DNA of 64,000 bases from Bubalus kerabau (Eukaryota > Chordata > Mammalia > Artiodactyla > Bovidae). The DNA is taken from NCBI RefSeq assembly GCF_029407905.1, contig NC_073634.1, positions 28,223,501-28,287,500 on the forward strand, read 5' to 3'. Positions within the stretch are counted from its first letter, which is position 1. Each line of letters opens with the position of its first letter. Of the stretch, positions 31,469 to 42,795 are shown in pieces. The position numbers and the translations under genes were made by a program. The notes below the pieces were generated by a model. It did not search any database, was not told where the DNA came from, and saw only the letters and a program-made list of their open reading frames with translations.

Positions 31469-32514
31469 TAGCCTCTCAGTGCCATAAGGTGGGATGGTGG
31501 TGATGCTCAACTGACAATGAATGATCTGTACATTATTCCATTAGCTGGGCGCTCCTAGGATAGGAGGCGTTTCCAAGTGGAAGGGGCAGCAGAAGCAAAG
31601 CACAGACAGAGAGAGAAAGCAGTAAGTAGAGCAGGGACCCTGGACCAGCCAAGAGGGGAAGAGTCTTTGGTGATGGCAGGTGAAGCAGAGGAGGAGGAGG
31701 ATGGAGGGAGGACAAGAAAGGGTCTCTTGGGGGTCCCTGAATTGTCCCGGGCATCTAGATGCTCCAGTGTCATAAGGTGGCCAGGCTTACATCTCAATGA
31801 CACTCTGTGGGGGAGGAATGGGGGGAGGGTTCTCACTGATCAATGTCCCTCCCCTGACTCTAGGCGCTAAGATTTGCTGGGACAAGAGCCTAGTAACGAG
31901 GAGACCCCCAGCTGAGGCCATTAGCTTCTGACCAGTGGATAAACCACTAAGCTCTCTTTCTAGATGCTAACTCCAGAAATTGGACGCACCCATGACCCTC
32001 TGTTCCTTCTCAAGGACTTTAGGGCTGGGCTAGAGCCCATCTAGTCCATCACCATCACCTCACAAATAAGAAACCAAAGTGAATTCAAGGTCAGGTTTGT
32101 GGTAGGGTCTAGTGTTCTGGCTCTTCCCAATGGGTTTTTCTTCTTGCTTTGGTCCTTCCTACTCATCTCGCCATGTATATTCTCTCATCCTCTCTCAGGA
32201 CTGGGGTCTTTTTCTGATATTTCATCTTCTGGAGAGTTAGCATTGCGCATAGGTTTATAGATTTTAGCAGGGTCAGAGCAAGCATTGAGCACCTGGTACA
32301 TCTTATGCCTGGTTAGTGAGGGCACATGCAGTGATCAGCAGGGAAGCACACACGGGACAGAAAATCAGACCCTACAGGTCTGATGAGTCATCTGAACACC
32401 AAAGTCAGACCATAATGTTTAAAGCAACGAAAGGGTTGATTTAACAAGGATTGTCTCTGGATTCTGTCCACCCCACCCCTCACCCATCTGATTTTGTGCC
32501 TGCAATTCAAATGT
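31469..32514. other. mostly unassigned; MIR-like scrap
   Basis: A MIR-like scrap lies at 32015-32110 (gagcccatctagtccatcac, aaataagaaaccaaagtgaa). There is no other repeat, and no gene is supported. Confidence 0.4.
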
Positions 32515-32515
32515 C

Positions 32516-32536
32516 TGGCACCAGATGGCAGTGTTA
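32516..32536 (+). promoter_or_regulatory. CTCF-like motif (candidate)
   Basis: The sequence tggcaccagatggcagtgtt fits the CTCF core (CCASYAGRKGGC-type). It is a candidate insulator or loop anchor on motif grounds alone. Confidence 0.4.
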
Positions 32537-32585
32537 CTCTGCTAGGAATTTTAGGCAATTTCTCTTCTGAGAAAGGTTTTACATT

Positions 32586-33000
32586 TCATTCATTCATTCA
32601 TTCAACACATATTTACTGAGTTCTTACGGTATGCCAAGCACTTTCTAGATATCTGGGATACAGCAATGAACTGAATAGAAAAGCTGTGCCCTCTTGGAGC
32701 TTATATTCTTGTGCAGGGAGAGAATGAATGGATGAGCAAAACATTTGGTATATCGAGTGATAATAGGTGCTAGGGACAAAAATAAAGCAAAGAAGGGGCA
32801 AATAAGAGCTTGGATGGGGGGGTCTTATGAGGGGGAGATCAGAAATTATAGACCATAGAAACTTGGAGCTTGGAAATGGTATGGAGGCTTTAGGTAGGGG
32901 GTGAATCATAGAAGCAAAAGAGTATTTGCATGGGAAGTGTTATAAAGGGGGCTATACTTGACAGATAGTGGGGGGTGGGGTGGGGAGACTGAGACTCAGA
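32586..33000 (-). repeat. L2 LINE relic
   Basis: Reversed L2. It begins with (cattcatt)n, then cacatatttactgagttctt, atgccaagcactttctagat, gggatacagcaatgaactga, then cttggagcttatattcttgt. The order continues until about 33000. Confidence 0.75.
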
Positions 33001-33214
33001 GAGGGAGAGTGACCTTTCCAAGTTTAAAAAGTCTGGAGGGCAGAGGCTGGCAGCCTTCAGTTCCAAGCCTATCCCACCTTCCTTGCTGCCCCCATGTCTT
33101 CCCAAACCCCAAATTGGTCCTGTGAGGGGCCCTCTCTCAACTTGGCAGAGACTATGAACTCATCAAATGCTGTGTACCTTTTTCTCCTGAGAACATTGTT
33201 TCTCCTGAGAACCT

Positions 33215-33545
33215 TGTTATTACTATATGTAGTTACCAAGTTCTGGCCAATGGAAATTGGACCAGAGTGATATGCACTAATTCTGGCCATAATCCCTGAA
33301 AACTTCCTGTATGACCTTCTGTGTACTCCTCTTTTTCCCATCTGTGCAACTGGGAGCACAGGACTCCAGAGCCCTGGAGAATAAGGAAGGCAGTAAAACA
33401 AGGGTCCTCAGATGACTGCATGAAGAGCGCCCCAACACCCTGCTTTGGACTGTGACACGAGTGAGTCTGATATGTTAAGCCGTTGAGATTTGGAGGTTGT
33501 TACAGAAGCTAACTCACCCTAAGTGATAACACTTGTCATGACCGA
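33215..33545. repeat. ancient interspersed repeat, possibly LTR-derived
   Basis: It reads accaagttctggccaatgga, ctgtgtactcctctttttcc, then ttaagccgttgagatttgga ggttgttacagaagctaact. The ttaagccactgagattt-type end is typical of several old mammalian LTR-like repeats. The exact family is uncertain. Confidence 0.5.
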
Positions 33546-33639
33546 ACCTAACTGAATACATGTCCGACCTGCTTTAGTTCCGAACACTATGCGTAGGGGA
33601 TGCCTGCTGTTTCTGTCTGCCTGTGCAGCACCCTTCTCT

Positions 33640-34085
33640 CTTTTCTAGGTCATAGCTCCCATTTTCATTAGAGGAGCTACTCCTCTTCTTGGTGAAGCTG
33701 TTTCTTACGGAGCCTCTTCACCACCATCCAGAGTGGCCATCGAGTATACCATCCTTTTGGCCACGTGATTGACTCAGGGGTAGATGTATAGTGCGATCAG
33801 AGTCTCACTTAAGATTTGGGCTTTGCATGCTGGAAAAAGAGTCTCTCCTCCACTGAGATCCTGTTATGAAGAGATACTGAATGGTGTGAGCCTGAAGCTA
33901 CTGGAGCCATTGCACAGGGACACAAGGAAGAAGCTGTTGGCAAAATGAAACCAACACATTGAGGAAAGGAGGCCAGGGGGCCGGAGAGAAGATCCAGTTC
34001 TACATCCTTCCAATCTTCCCAGAAGCCAGGCCTGCCTGCAGTTTTCCCAGTTACAAGAGCCAATGACTTTTTTCTTAAAAAAGTT
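33640..34085. repeat. ancient interspersed repeat, unassigned
   Basis: It includes ggccacgtgattgactcagg, gatcagagtctcacttaaga, aagcctgaagct-like text, then cccagttacaagagccaatg. The pattern is that of an old dispersed repeat of the same style as 33215-33545. Confidence 0.4.
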
Positions 34086-34252
34086 GATTTAGTTTGAAAT
34101 TCTATTCCTTCGCACTCAAAGAGTTGTGATTAATAAGTAATTATTGAGCCAATACATATTGAGACCTACAGCTTATGTTATGAGCCAGAAACTGGGATAA
34201 ATTGTGAGCAGATTAGACGTGAGTTGTTAGGACCTCCTGTCCCCATATATTA

Positions 34253-35525
34253 CTAGGTAGGTGCAAACATAATTATGGTTTTGGACCATGAATTTTAAGT
34301 CATTATAACTAGGTTCCACCACACCTTTATTAATCAAAATAGAAATCATTACAATCAACACACTTTTGCCAATGAGAAATAAGTTTGCTTATTCCTGTAG
34401 CATAAAAACCTGTGCTTCGGGATTCAGTGAATTCTTGGCAAGCATTTTCTGCCTCGTGCTAGTTGTGGAAGTGTTTTCCCTGCAAAACAGTTGTCGAGAT
34501 GCTTGAAGAAGTGAGTGATAGTTGGTGAGTGTTCAGGTGAATATGGCAGATGAGGCAAAACTTTCCAGCCAGATTTGTCCGACTTGTGAAGCGTTGGTTG
34601 TGGAGTGTGCTGTCGGGCTTGTCATGGAGCAAGAAGAACTGGGCCCTTTCTGTTGACCTGCTGCGGGTCTTGCAGTTTTCAGTGCATCTCATTGACTCGC
34701 TGAGCACACTTCTCAGATGTAATGGTGTCACCAGGATTCAGAAATCTCCAGTGGATCAGACGGGCAGCAGACCGCCAAACAGTGACTATGACCTTTTTCT
34801 GATGCAAGTTTGGCTTTGAGAGGTGCTTTGAAGCTTCTTCTTGGTCTAACCATTGAGTTGGTCATCACTGGTTGTAGTATACAATCCACTTTTCTTTACA
34901 TGTCACAATCCGATCCTGAAATGGTTCATTGTTGTTTCATAGAATAAGAGAAGACAATACTTGAAAGTGATGATTTTTTTGTTTTTTTGTTAGCTCAGGA
35001 AGCTCCCACTTATCAAGCTTTTTCACCTTTACAGTTTGCTTCAAATGCTGAAAGACTGTAGAATGGTCAACACCGAGTTCTTTGGCAGCTTATCCAGTAG
35101 TTATAAGAGGATCATCCTTGATGATTGCCCTCAGTTGGTTGTAGTCAACTTCCCATGGCCAGCCACTACACTCCTCATCCTCAAAGCTCTCGTCTCCTTT
35201 GCAAAACTTCTTTAGCCACCACCGCACTGTATGTTCGTTAGCAGTTCCTGGGCCAAATGCATTGTTGATGTTATGAGTTGTCTCTGCTGCTTTACGATCC
35301 ATTTTGAACTCAAATAAGAAAATCACTTGAATTTGCTTTTTGTCTAACATCATTTCCATAGTCTAAAATAAACAGCACTAATAAGTCATTAACAAAAATA
35401 CATAAAGCCAGAAGCGCACGTTAAAAAGCTGTATAGCATAACCACATTTATTTAAGAATGTGTTCTAATACCAAATGGCAAATTTCAACAATGCAAAACC
35501 TGCAGTTACTTTTGTGCCAACCTAA
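34253..35525 (-). mobile_element. mariner DNA transposon, near full length (1273 bp)
   Basis: A Tc1/mariner element is bounded by TA dinucleotides at 34251-34252 and 35526-35527. Terminal inverted repeats are ctaggtaggtgcaaacataa on the left and, as the reverse complement of the right end, ttaggttggcacaaaagtaa. They agree at about 20 of the outer 31 positions. Length and ends fit the Hsmar1-like (cecropia subfamily) mariners. It moved by cut-and-paste, unlike all the SINEs and LINEs around it. Both ends are present, so the copy was complete when it landed, and it has since decayed by point changes and small indels. Confidence 0.95.
34330..35359 (-). pseudogene. mariner transposase, inactivated
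   Basis: The coding remnant runs on the minus strand from an ATG at 35359 to a TAA at 34330-34332. That is 1030 bp, close to the roughly 1030-bp coding length of the family. The first 89 codons are open and hold the helix-turn-helix DNA-binding part (FLFEFKMDRKAAETTHNINN, then FCKGDESFEDEECSGWPWEV). A TAA at 35090-35092 then ends the frame. Beyond it, TCKEKW at 34886-34900 shows that the first catalytic Asp is now Lys (codon 34895-34897). The HD of the second site survives (34621-34626) but in another frame. In SPTITHF the third Asp is replaced by Ile (codon 34517-34519). The C-terminal WQKCVDCN-like end is readable. It cannot be active. Confidence 0.93.
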
Positions 35526-35527
35526 TA

Positions 35528-36444
35528 TGAAAATATTTGACAGGTGGGCCTGATGCCAATATAAAGCAACAGAACAAACTGTCAAGAAATGGGGTCTAAT
35601 TTTTCTACTTTTCAGATTGCTGGCTTATCAGGATAAAAGAAGGAGTGTGTGCCTTTTCCTTTACCCTTCTGGAAAGCCCAGCTTTTGAGTTCTTGAGGTT
35701 TGAGCTTTCCTTATCAGCAGGAGGGAAATAACAGTCTTTGGTCTGTGTTTCCGGCCAAATGGAGAAGTTGTCAGGCTGGGGTGGGCTGCCCTGTGATTTG
35801 GAGGGCCTGTGCCCATCAGGTGACTAAACAGGGTGGATGTCCAGAGGGCCAAGAGGTGCATGGCCTGTAGGAAGTGTGGGCCTTCTTGGACTTCAGAGGA
35901 GAAGTGTTGGGGGTTCTATGGGGCATGAAGCCCAGAGATCAGTCCCCAAGAATTGCTGAGGTGTGGCCCTGGGCAGAGGAGGGGCTGTTCTGTGCCTTGG
36001 GAAATTGGACCCCAGGTGCTGAGGCTCAGAAACCTTGAGAAAGGTCCCCAGGCCAGGTCTTCCTCAGAGTCAAGTTACCCCCTCTGCATGGACCATGTGA
36101 GTGACAACAGGGACAACCATGCATTGATGATTAAGCCTCTGCCATCCATCTTCATGGGCCAGGCTTAGCCTGGGGTCCTTCTATTCAATACAACTTTCTT
36201 TATCCACTGCCTATCATCATGACAAATGCAGATTTTAGCTATATGTAATTTATTTGGGGAAATTAAAAAAGCAACGTTTCTTTTACCCTAAATGGATCTC
36301 CATGTATTTAATTATAAATTGTTACAAATTATGCAGGGAAATCACTGGGTTCCATGAATCCATTGAACTGAATCTCATCAATTCTGTGGGAATAAATGGT
36401 ATTTTTTAGTCAATGTGGGAGTTGCTCTAGGAAACCTCCTTAGG
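35528..36444. other. no gene or clear repeat
   Basis: Unique-looking sequence with short open frames only. Confidence 0.45.
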
Positions 36445-36452
36445 TGCTACTT

Positions 36453-36828
36453 GCTGCCGCTGCTGTTAAGTCACTTCAGTCGTGTCCGACTCTGTGCGAC
36501 CCCATGGACGGCAGCCCACCAGGCTCCCCCGTCCCTGGGATTCTCCAGCCAAGAACACTGGAGTGGGTTGCCATTTCCTTCTCTAATGCATGAAACTGAA
36601 AAGTGAAAGTCGTGTCCAACTCTAGCGACCCCATGGACTGCAGCCAACCAGGCTCCTCCATCCATGGGATTTTCTAGGCAAAAGAACTGGAGTGGGGTGC
36701 CATTGCCTTCTCCAATGCATGAAAGTGAAGCCGCTCAGTCGTGTCCGACTCCCAGAGACCCCATGGACTGCGGCCTACCAGGCTCCCCTGTCCATGGGAT
36801 CTTCCAGGCCAAGAGTACTGGAGTGGGT
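36453..36828 (-). mobile_element. BOV-A2 SINE, second trimeric copy
   Basis: Three BovA monomers on the minus strand; their gaccccatgg anchors lie at 36498, 36627 and 36757, a period of about 130 bp. The left end has the degenerate (CAG)n-like tail (gctgccgctgctgtt). The monomers differ from each other more than in the copy at 8783-9179. A possible 8-bp duplication is tgcYactt at 36445-36452 and 36829-36836. Confidence 0.88.
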
Positions 36829-37016
36829 TGCCACTTAGTCTTAGGTTAAATGGAGTTCAGGGACTCTCATAGTTTCTGTAATTTATTTCCTATCAAGACA
36901 AAAAACAATTGCTCATTATGTATGAGAGCTACAAACTCTCTTGATCTTATCACTCAGTATCTCAGAGGAAGATAAAGTCTCTCCAGCTTCCATAAAGAAA
37001 TCTTAAGCAAAACTCT

Positions 37017-37210
37017 GGGGACTTCCTTGGTGGTCCAGTGGTTAAGACTCTACAATTCTACTGCAAGGAGCGTGGGTTCAATCCCTGGTCAGGGAACTAA
37101 GATCCCACATACTGTACAAAAAGTGTATGTATCTGCACATACTGTGCAACAAAAACCAAATATTTAAATAAATTAATTCAAAGTAATATAAAAAATTTTA
37201 ATTAAAAAAG
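37017..37210 (+). mobile_element. CHR-type SINE
   Basis: Sense CHR. It reads ggggacttccttggtggtcc agtggttaagactctac, then gggttcaatccctggtcagg, gaactaagatcccacatac, and an AT-rich tail to about 37210. Confidence 0.85.
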
Positions 37211-37403
37211 AAACTTCTGATTGGCGTCACTGAGGTGTGTCCATCCCGAGCCGATCAGTTTGGCATGAGGACTGCATACTTGGAATGGCTAGCCTGAAGA
37301 CCTTATTCAATCCCCACAACAACCTTCTATGGAAAATATCATAGTCTCCATTTTACAGGTGAGCAGATTGATGTGGAAACAGGTTAAAGTACTTGAAATT
37401 GTG

Positions 37404-37618
37404 TCCTGCCTGCCTGCTAAGTCGCTTCAGTCGTGTCCAGCTCTTTGTGACCCTATGGACTATATAGCCTGCCAGTCTCCTCAGTCCATGGGATTCTCCA
37501 GGCAAGAATACTGGAGTCGGTTGCCATGCCCTCCTTCAGGGGATCTTCTCGACCCAGGGATCGAACCCACATCTCTTGTGTCTCCTGCATTGGCCAGAGG
37601 GTTCTTTACCACTAGCGC
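37404..37618 (-). mobile_element. Bov-tA SINE
   Basis: Reverse Bov-tA from cctgcctgctaagtcgcttc to a head with ttctttaccactagc. The duplication gaaRttgtg lies at 37395-37403 and 37619-37627 (8 of 9 match). A short duplication-like block (cttgtgtctcctgcattggc) lies near the box B side. Confidence 0.88.
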
Positions 37619-37634
37619 GAAGTTGTGGAAAACA

Positions 37635-38010
37635 TTATTATTACTCACCAGCACTGAGTTCCCTTCTCCTTCCCGGAACATGGGAGAATGGTGCTTCCCG
37701 GTCCTCTTGAAGTTAGATGAGGTCATTTGACTTTCATATGAATAGAATGATATATCAGGGTCCCTTCCCGTGGCAGCAGTGAATCCCTGGTGCCTGACCC
37801 CCAGTTCTCTGCCTGCTCCGTGGTGAGTGGGGAAGGCTGTGTCAGTCTGGAGGCACACCACAGGGTCTTCACACGGAGAGCAGCTGCACAGAGCCACCCA
37901 GACGTGCAACGAGGCTTTGTGTCCCTGAGCAGAACTTTGTTGCTTTAAACCACTGCCATTTTGGGGTTATTTGTTCTTGTAGCATAACAGCCTATCCTGA
38001 TTGATGTAAA
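37635..38010. repeat. ancient interspersed repeat, possibly LTR-derived
   Basis: It includes tagatgaggtcatttgactt, then gctttaaaccactgccattt tggggttatttgttcttgta gcataacagcctatcctgat. This is the same 3' end type as 33465-33520. Confidence 0.45.
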
Positions 38011-38604
38011 CATCACTCAGCTAATAAGCAGCAGAACTCAAATTTGAAATGTGTCTGGCCCCAAAACCTGTGTTCATAGCTTATTCCTCTAAATTGTCAA
38101 CATTCTTCGGGAGGAATCTTATGCAAAATTTGCAGTTCTCCTAACTCTATTCTGTATAAACTCTGAATTTAGATCTCCAAGAGATGCAGCTTTCTCCCTC
38201 AGCTTTCGTATACTTCTGTGTAACCATATTCCTCTTCATTCTCATCGAATGAAGTTTGGGCAAAAACAGGGGACCTGCCTCCAGAAGCGGCCAGCATGCC
38301 TAACATGGGTCTCTGCCCCTCACTGTGATTCCTACCTGGGAACTTGATTCCTGCTGGAGACTCTCTGGGGAAAGAGCCAGGTAGGAGCCCAGGGTTAGTC
38401 CCAGAGTTGTGCCAGGGAGGGAAAAGCCTGGAGATCAGGTTGTTGCTGTGCCATTTGCTGGGAAGGAGTGGAAGGGAAGACAGTCACTGGCAGGGAATCC
38501 AAGAGATGCTAAGAAAATGAGGGAGCTGAAACCTGAACGGGGCAGCCCTGAAGCTCCCCAATCTGTGGTTTGATGTCATTGGTCTGCAGTGCAGGCCTGG
38601 AGAT

Positions 38605-39040
38605 ATATATATGTTACACTTTATTTTTTAGACCAATCTTAGATTTATATCAAAACTGAACATATGGTAAAAAGAGTTCCTATATATCCTGTATATACCC
38701 TGCATAGTTTCTCTTGTGCTAGCATCATGCATTAGTGTGGTACCTTGTTAAAATTAATGAACAAGTGTTGATAGATTAAGATCATTACTAACTGAAGCCC
38801 ATGCTATATTCAAGGCCCCCTTTGGTTAATCTAATGTTCTTTTTCCATCCCAGGAGCCCATCCAGGATACCATATTACACTGCATCATCATGTCCACTCA
38901 GGGACATGGCATTTTCTCTGCCTGTCCTTGCTTCTGAGAACCTTGACAGGAAAACTGATCAGGGATATCAAACTTGTCTGTTAGCTTCTCTCATGATTAG
39001 ACTGGGGTTTTGAGTTTTTTTGAGCAAGGAGACTTTAAAA
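38605..39040. mobile_element. old L1 LINE relic
   Basis: The text ttattttttagaccaatctt agatttatatcaaaactgaa, then gtgtggtaccttgttaaaat taatgaacaagtg, then ccatcccaggagcccatcca ggataccatattacactgca, and catgattagactggggtttt follows an old mammalian L1 (L1M-type) segment. Internal deletions are likely. Confidence 0.6.
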
Positions 39041-39594
39041 AGTTTTTCCATGTAACTCTCATTTGCAGGCAAGATTACCCAGATGATTAGTGCACGAGGG
39101 ACAGGCTCTGGCCTCCCCTGGGCTGGACATACAGGGAGGCCAATACAGATTTGCAGATTGTCTGTGACAAGACTCAGACCTTCTTCCTACTCTTGGAATC
39201 ATCAATGCAATTGCACTTAATTGGACTCAAGCCTATTCACGCACTGTTGTTTCAGGGTGAAGAGTAACCCCTAGGGAAGAGGATGTCTCTACAGCCTCAG
39301 GGTGACTGGTCAGGAGACAGAGCAGGAGTCTGGGAGGTGGTGCGCTCTCCTAACAACAGGTAATACATTCATGGCCATTGTGTCTGATCTTCAGATACTC
39401 TCTAAACACCATGTTTGTCGGCCATCTAAAGGACATTCTCAGTTCTGGCTAACAAGATCTAGGAAAAAATTGCTGGGAGTTGTGGGGAATCGTGATAGAA
39501 AAGCTTCTGAGAAAGATTTTTCATCCCTGATCAAATAAGGAAAGCACACAAGACAGCTCTTTCCACTTTTACTATCACCCTACATCCAGACATT
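39041..39594. other. no feature seen
   Basis: No recognisable gene or repeat. Confidence 0.4.
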
Positions 39595-39770
39595 GGAGGA
39601 AGTCTGAAGATGTGATATATGGAGCTGTGGCAGCCATCTTGCAACCATGAGGGAGACCATTTGGACCCTGATCCAGAGCACTGGCATCTTGAAGTTTCTA
39701 AACCAGCTAGATAACTGCCCACCTCTAGACTTCTTGGTAGGCAACTCTGTTATGGTTGATGTCCCTGTTG
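39595..39770. repeat. ancient interspersed repeat, same family as 28.5 and 33.2 kb
   Basis: The string ggagctgtggcagccatctt, gcaaccatgagggagaccat, then gataactgcccacctctaga cttc matches the middle of the same old repeat family. Confidence 0.4.
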
Positions 39771-41449
39771 GTCAGTTTCTATTACCTACAGAAAAATCAC
39801 ACAGGGTCTATTATAGATATCATCCTTAGAGCACAGATAAGCCCTGGAGAGGGTAGGGACATGCCTGAGGTGTCCTGATGTGGAAGGACATCAAGCAAAG
39901 AGTGGTGTCATCATCGTGGATCCAAAAGGGGATGGCCTTAGGCAGGGGTGGGGCGTCTGGACATCAGGAGAGGTTTAGGGAGCCGCTGCAAGTTTCTGAG
40001 CATGAGGGAAGGGGTAGTTGGAGGAGGCACAGGGGAGGTTTGGGGGGACTTTGGCCCAAAAGCCACATCCAAACTCGCAGGTGAAACAACAAAGGTCAGC
40101 CGCCTTCCAGCAGGGCCTTCCTTATGGCCAGCTCCAAAGAGCCTGCAGGAAGGAAGGAAAGGCCGTGGCTGGGATTCAGCATAGACTAAAAGGACCTAAA
40201 TTTAGATCAGACATCCAGGGAGAGGCTAGGAAAGCCACTTGCAATGCTCTCTGTCTGTAATGCTTTTGCCTAAAGAGCATCATCCAGCTGTGCTCGTTTA
40301 GATGACTACCCCCACCTCCTGCCCCGGCAGGGCTGAGAACTGTCGTTTTCAAGTGAGGCCACAGCAGCACAAAACTGCATGGTGGAGAAAGGCCAGACCC
40401 TGGGCTCGCGGGCCCAGGGCTCAGCCATCTCTCTGAGAAAGGAAAAAACGGTGCCCGGGTTGGTAATAGCATTTTCCCATTTCCACGGTATACCTGCTTT
40501 GTGGCTGATTTCGCCAACGTTGAAACAACTTTCTTGCAAGTTTACTGGCATTTAACGATCGGCTCTTGAAGCCCGTGAATGTCTGCTCTGGCACACCACT
40601 GCTTTAGACATTGCCCACCATGGCCCCCTCCCTCCTGCCCCCCTGACCCTCTTCCACTTAGTTCAGGCCCACAGGCTCCTCCTTCCTTCTGGAGGCGGAT
40701 CTGTCCTTCTCCCACCCTGACCCTGGTTGTGGGTTTCAGCTCTTGGCCCCACAATTTGACGCTGCCATGTGTATCCCTGCCATTGCCTCTGATTCTCCAC
40801 CTCTGCTCTCCCTTAATCCTGACCCCTGATTCCCGCTCCTGGCCTCTCCTGGTGGCTGGCTGGATGGCTTGAGGGACCCATTCTCTTCTGCCTTGGCCTC
40901 AGCTGCTCCACGTCACTGCCAGCCTGCTTGGATCAGCCCTGAGGCTTCGTATGGAACATAATGTTCCACTCCATGACGTGGGGCTGGGGTGTCTGGATGG
41001 TTGCAGATGAAAAGGCCCTGGGATCTCACTCAGAATTTCTTTCATTTTCCAAATGTCACACTCTTCCCTCCCAGTGCTCTGCAACCCCTTCAAAGTCTGG
41101 ATTCCCTCCCATCTTCCTGAGGGCAACCCTCTCCTCTGCCCACATTCACTGACTCTCTCCTTCACTGAGTGAAGGAACATGTCCCATCTTGACCCACAGC
41201 TCTTCCAGCTCTCTGGGACCTCTGTCCTTCCCAGCTCTCCCCTTCAGATCCACCCCACTGATGTCTGCATCTGCTGTCCTGTGTCCAAACCCTACTCTTC
41301 TGTGCCCCGTCCCTGCCTTTATTAAGGTCTTATCACTGTTCTATAACCCAAATCCTAACCATGGTTACTGAGGTTTATGTCAAACCCCAACACCTCCCAG
41401 TCCCACCCCTAAAGTCCCACTGCACTTCCAGCTGAACTCCTCAGCGTGC
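39771..41449. other. GC-rich unique sequence, no gene supported
   Basis: Pyrimidine-rich from about 40600 to 41450, with only short or overlapping open frames. Part of 40600-41450 may be very old L2, but I cannot align it by eye. Confidence 0.35.
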
Positions 41450-41660
41450 TAGAGTATCACTTCCTCCAGGAAGCCTTCCCTTCTTCTCTGCATCCTGAGC
41501 AAACCTTGATTTTAACTCTCCTCCCACTGTGAGGTAGTCATTTATTTGTTGATCTCTCCCATCAGGCAATGGTTTTTTGGGAGGAGGAGCTTTGTCACTC
41601 TGCCTTGAAGCCCAAGACAGTACCTGACACATGATAGGTACTCCACGAACAGGGTTTGCT
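41450..41660 (+). repeat. L2 LINE relic
   Basis: It shows agtatcacttcctccaggaa gccttcccttcttctctgca, then aggtagtcatttatttgttg, then gacagtacctgacacatgat aggtactccacgaacag. This is the sense L2 3' end. Confidence 0.75.
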
Positions 41661-42231
41661 TTGATAACGCCTGGGGTTAGCAGTCATTTCTCTTTCAGCA
41701 CTCTAGAAGCACTTCCTGTTGGATTGCCTCCCAGCTTCTCCACTACAATAGGAATTTCTTGGGGCCAAGAACCTGTCCTCAAGACCCCTCTCAGCATGTA
41801 GTTTTAGGCGGGTCCTGATGGTGGGACACAATAGCTATTTGGAGGAGGGTGGGCAGAATCAGCTGTGTCCCAGATTTCTTCAAGTGTACCCCACTGTTGA
41901 CTGAGGCACCTCAAGAGGCAGTTAAATTTAAGATAAGTTTTCTACATGCTCACAAGCCCTCACCCTAATTACAAAGACCCTTGGAGGAACACAGGCCCAT
42001 ATGTTCTGCATGGAACCTGGGTAATAGGTCAGCCACTTGGAGCAAAGACAGGAGGACTGGGAGCCAGGCAGGCCAGTTCTCAAATGGCCCACCCCATCCC
42101 AGAGAGGCCAGAGGAATCTTTGAGTGTGTCTGAGGGGCTGGGGACCTCTGGTGAGGGCAGGCAAGTCTTCCCCTCCACCCCTCCACCCACTGGCCAGCCT
42201 GTGTAGCAGGGAACATGGACTCTGACTCCCA
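41661..42231. other. no gene supported
   Basis: Unique sequence. Overlapping open frames at 41928-42541 on the minus strand run partly through the minisatellite. Confidence 0.4.
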
Positions 42232-42371
42232 ACTGGAACCCCACAAGGAGAAATGTTCTTTTGGTTTTCCTGTTGGAATCCCACGAGCAGGAATGTTCTC
42301 GTGGTTTTCCTGTTGGAATCCTCAGGGCAGGAATGTTCTCGTGGGTTTCCTGTTGGGATTCCATGAAAAGC
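42232..42371. repeat. minisatellite, 40-bp unit, about 3.5 copies
   Basis: Full units begin with aatgttct at 42252, 42292 and 42332, an exact 40-bp period, and a partial unit lies upstream. The shared core is ttttcctgttggaatcc. Since 40 is not a multiple of three, the frame changes from unit to unit, so this is not a protein repeat. Confidence 0.9.
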
Positions 42372-42649
42372 ACTTTCATTCTCCCAGCCTCGTGCCCCTG
42401 AAATTTCAGGGGCATGGGGTCCTGAGGGATTCCCAAGTCTGGCCCCTCCCAGGCTCTACCTGCAGGCTCTGGGTATCTAATGGGTGTGGAAACCTCCTGG
42501 AGCGGGGACACTTCAGCCACTGACAATGCTGCTGCTGCCATTTCTGAGCTAAGCTCTAGTGATTTTTGTTCTGTTGCTATAACAGGGTCACCTAGAAAGT
42601 GGCCGGCGTGTCTGGGTTACCAGCTAGGGTGGAGCAGTACTGAAATGGA

Positions 42650-42795
42650 GGGGCACTGCCTGCGTCTGGATCTGAGCTACTTCGTGGCTGTGACTATAGA
42701 CACACCCGAAATTCTGAGCCTCAGTTTCCTCATCTGGATGGTAATCAAATCCATGACAGAACTGTTGGGGGTGATGATAAATGAGATGACTCTCT
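42650..42795 (+). repeat. MIR SINE relic
   Basis: Sense MIR: tgagctacttcgtggctgtg, then tgagcctcagtttcctcatc, tggatggtaatcaaatccat, gatgataaatgagatgac. Confidence 0.75.

Noticed and set aside
42232..42371. CRISPR array
   Set aside because: The 40-bp units are directly contiguous without unique spacers and lie in mammalian DNA, so this is a minisatellite.
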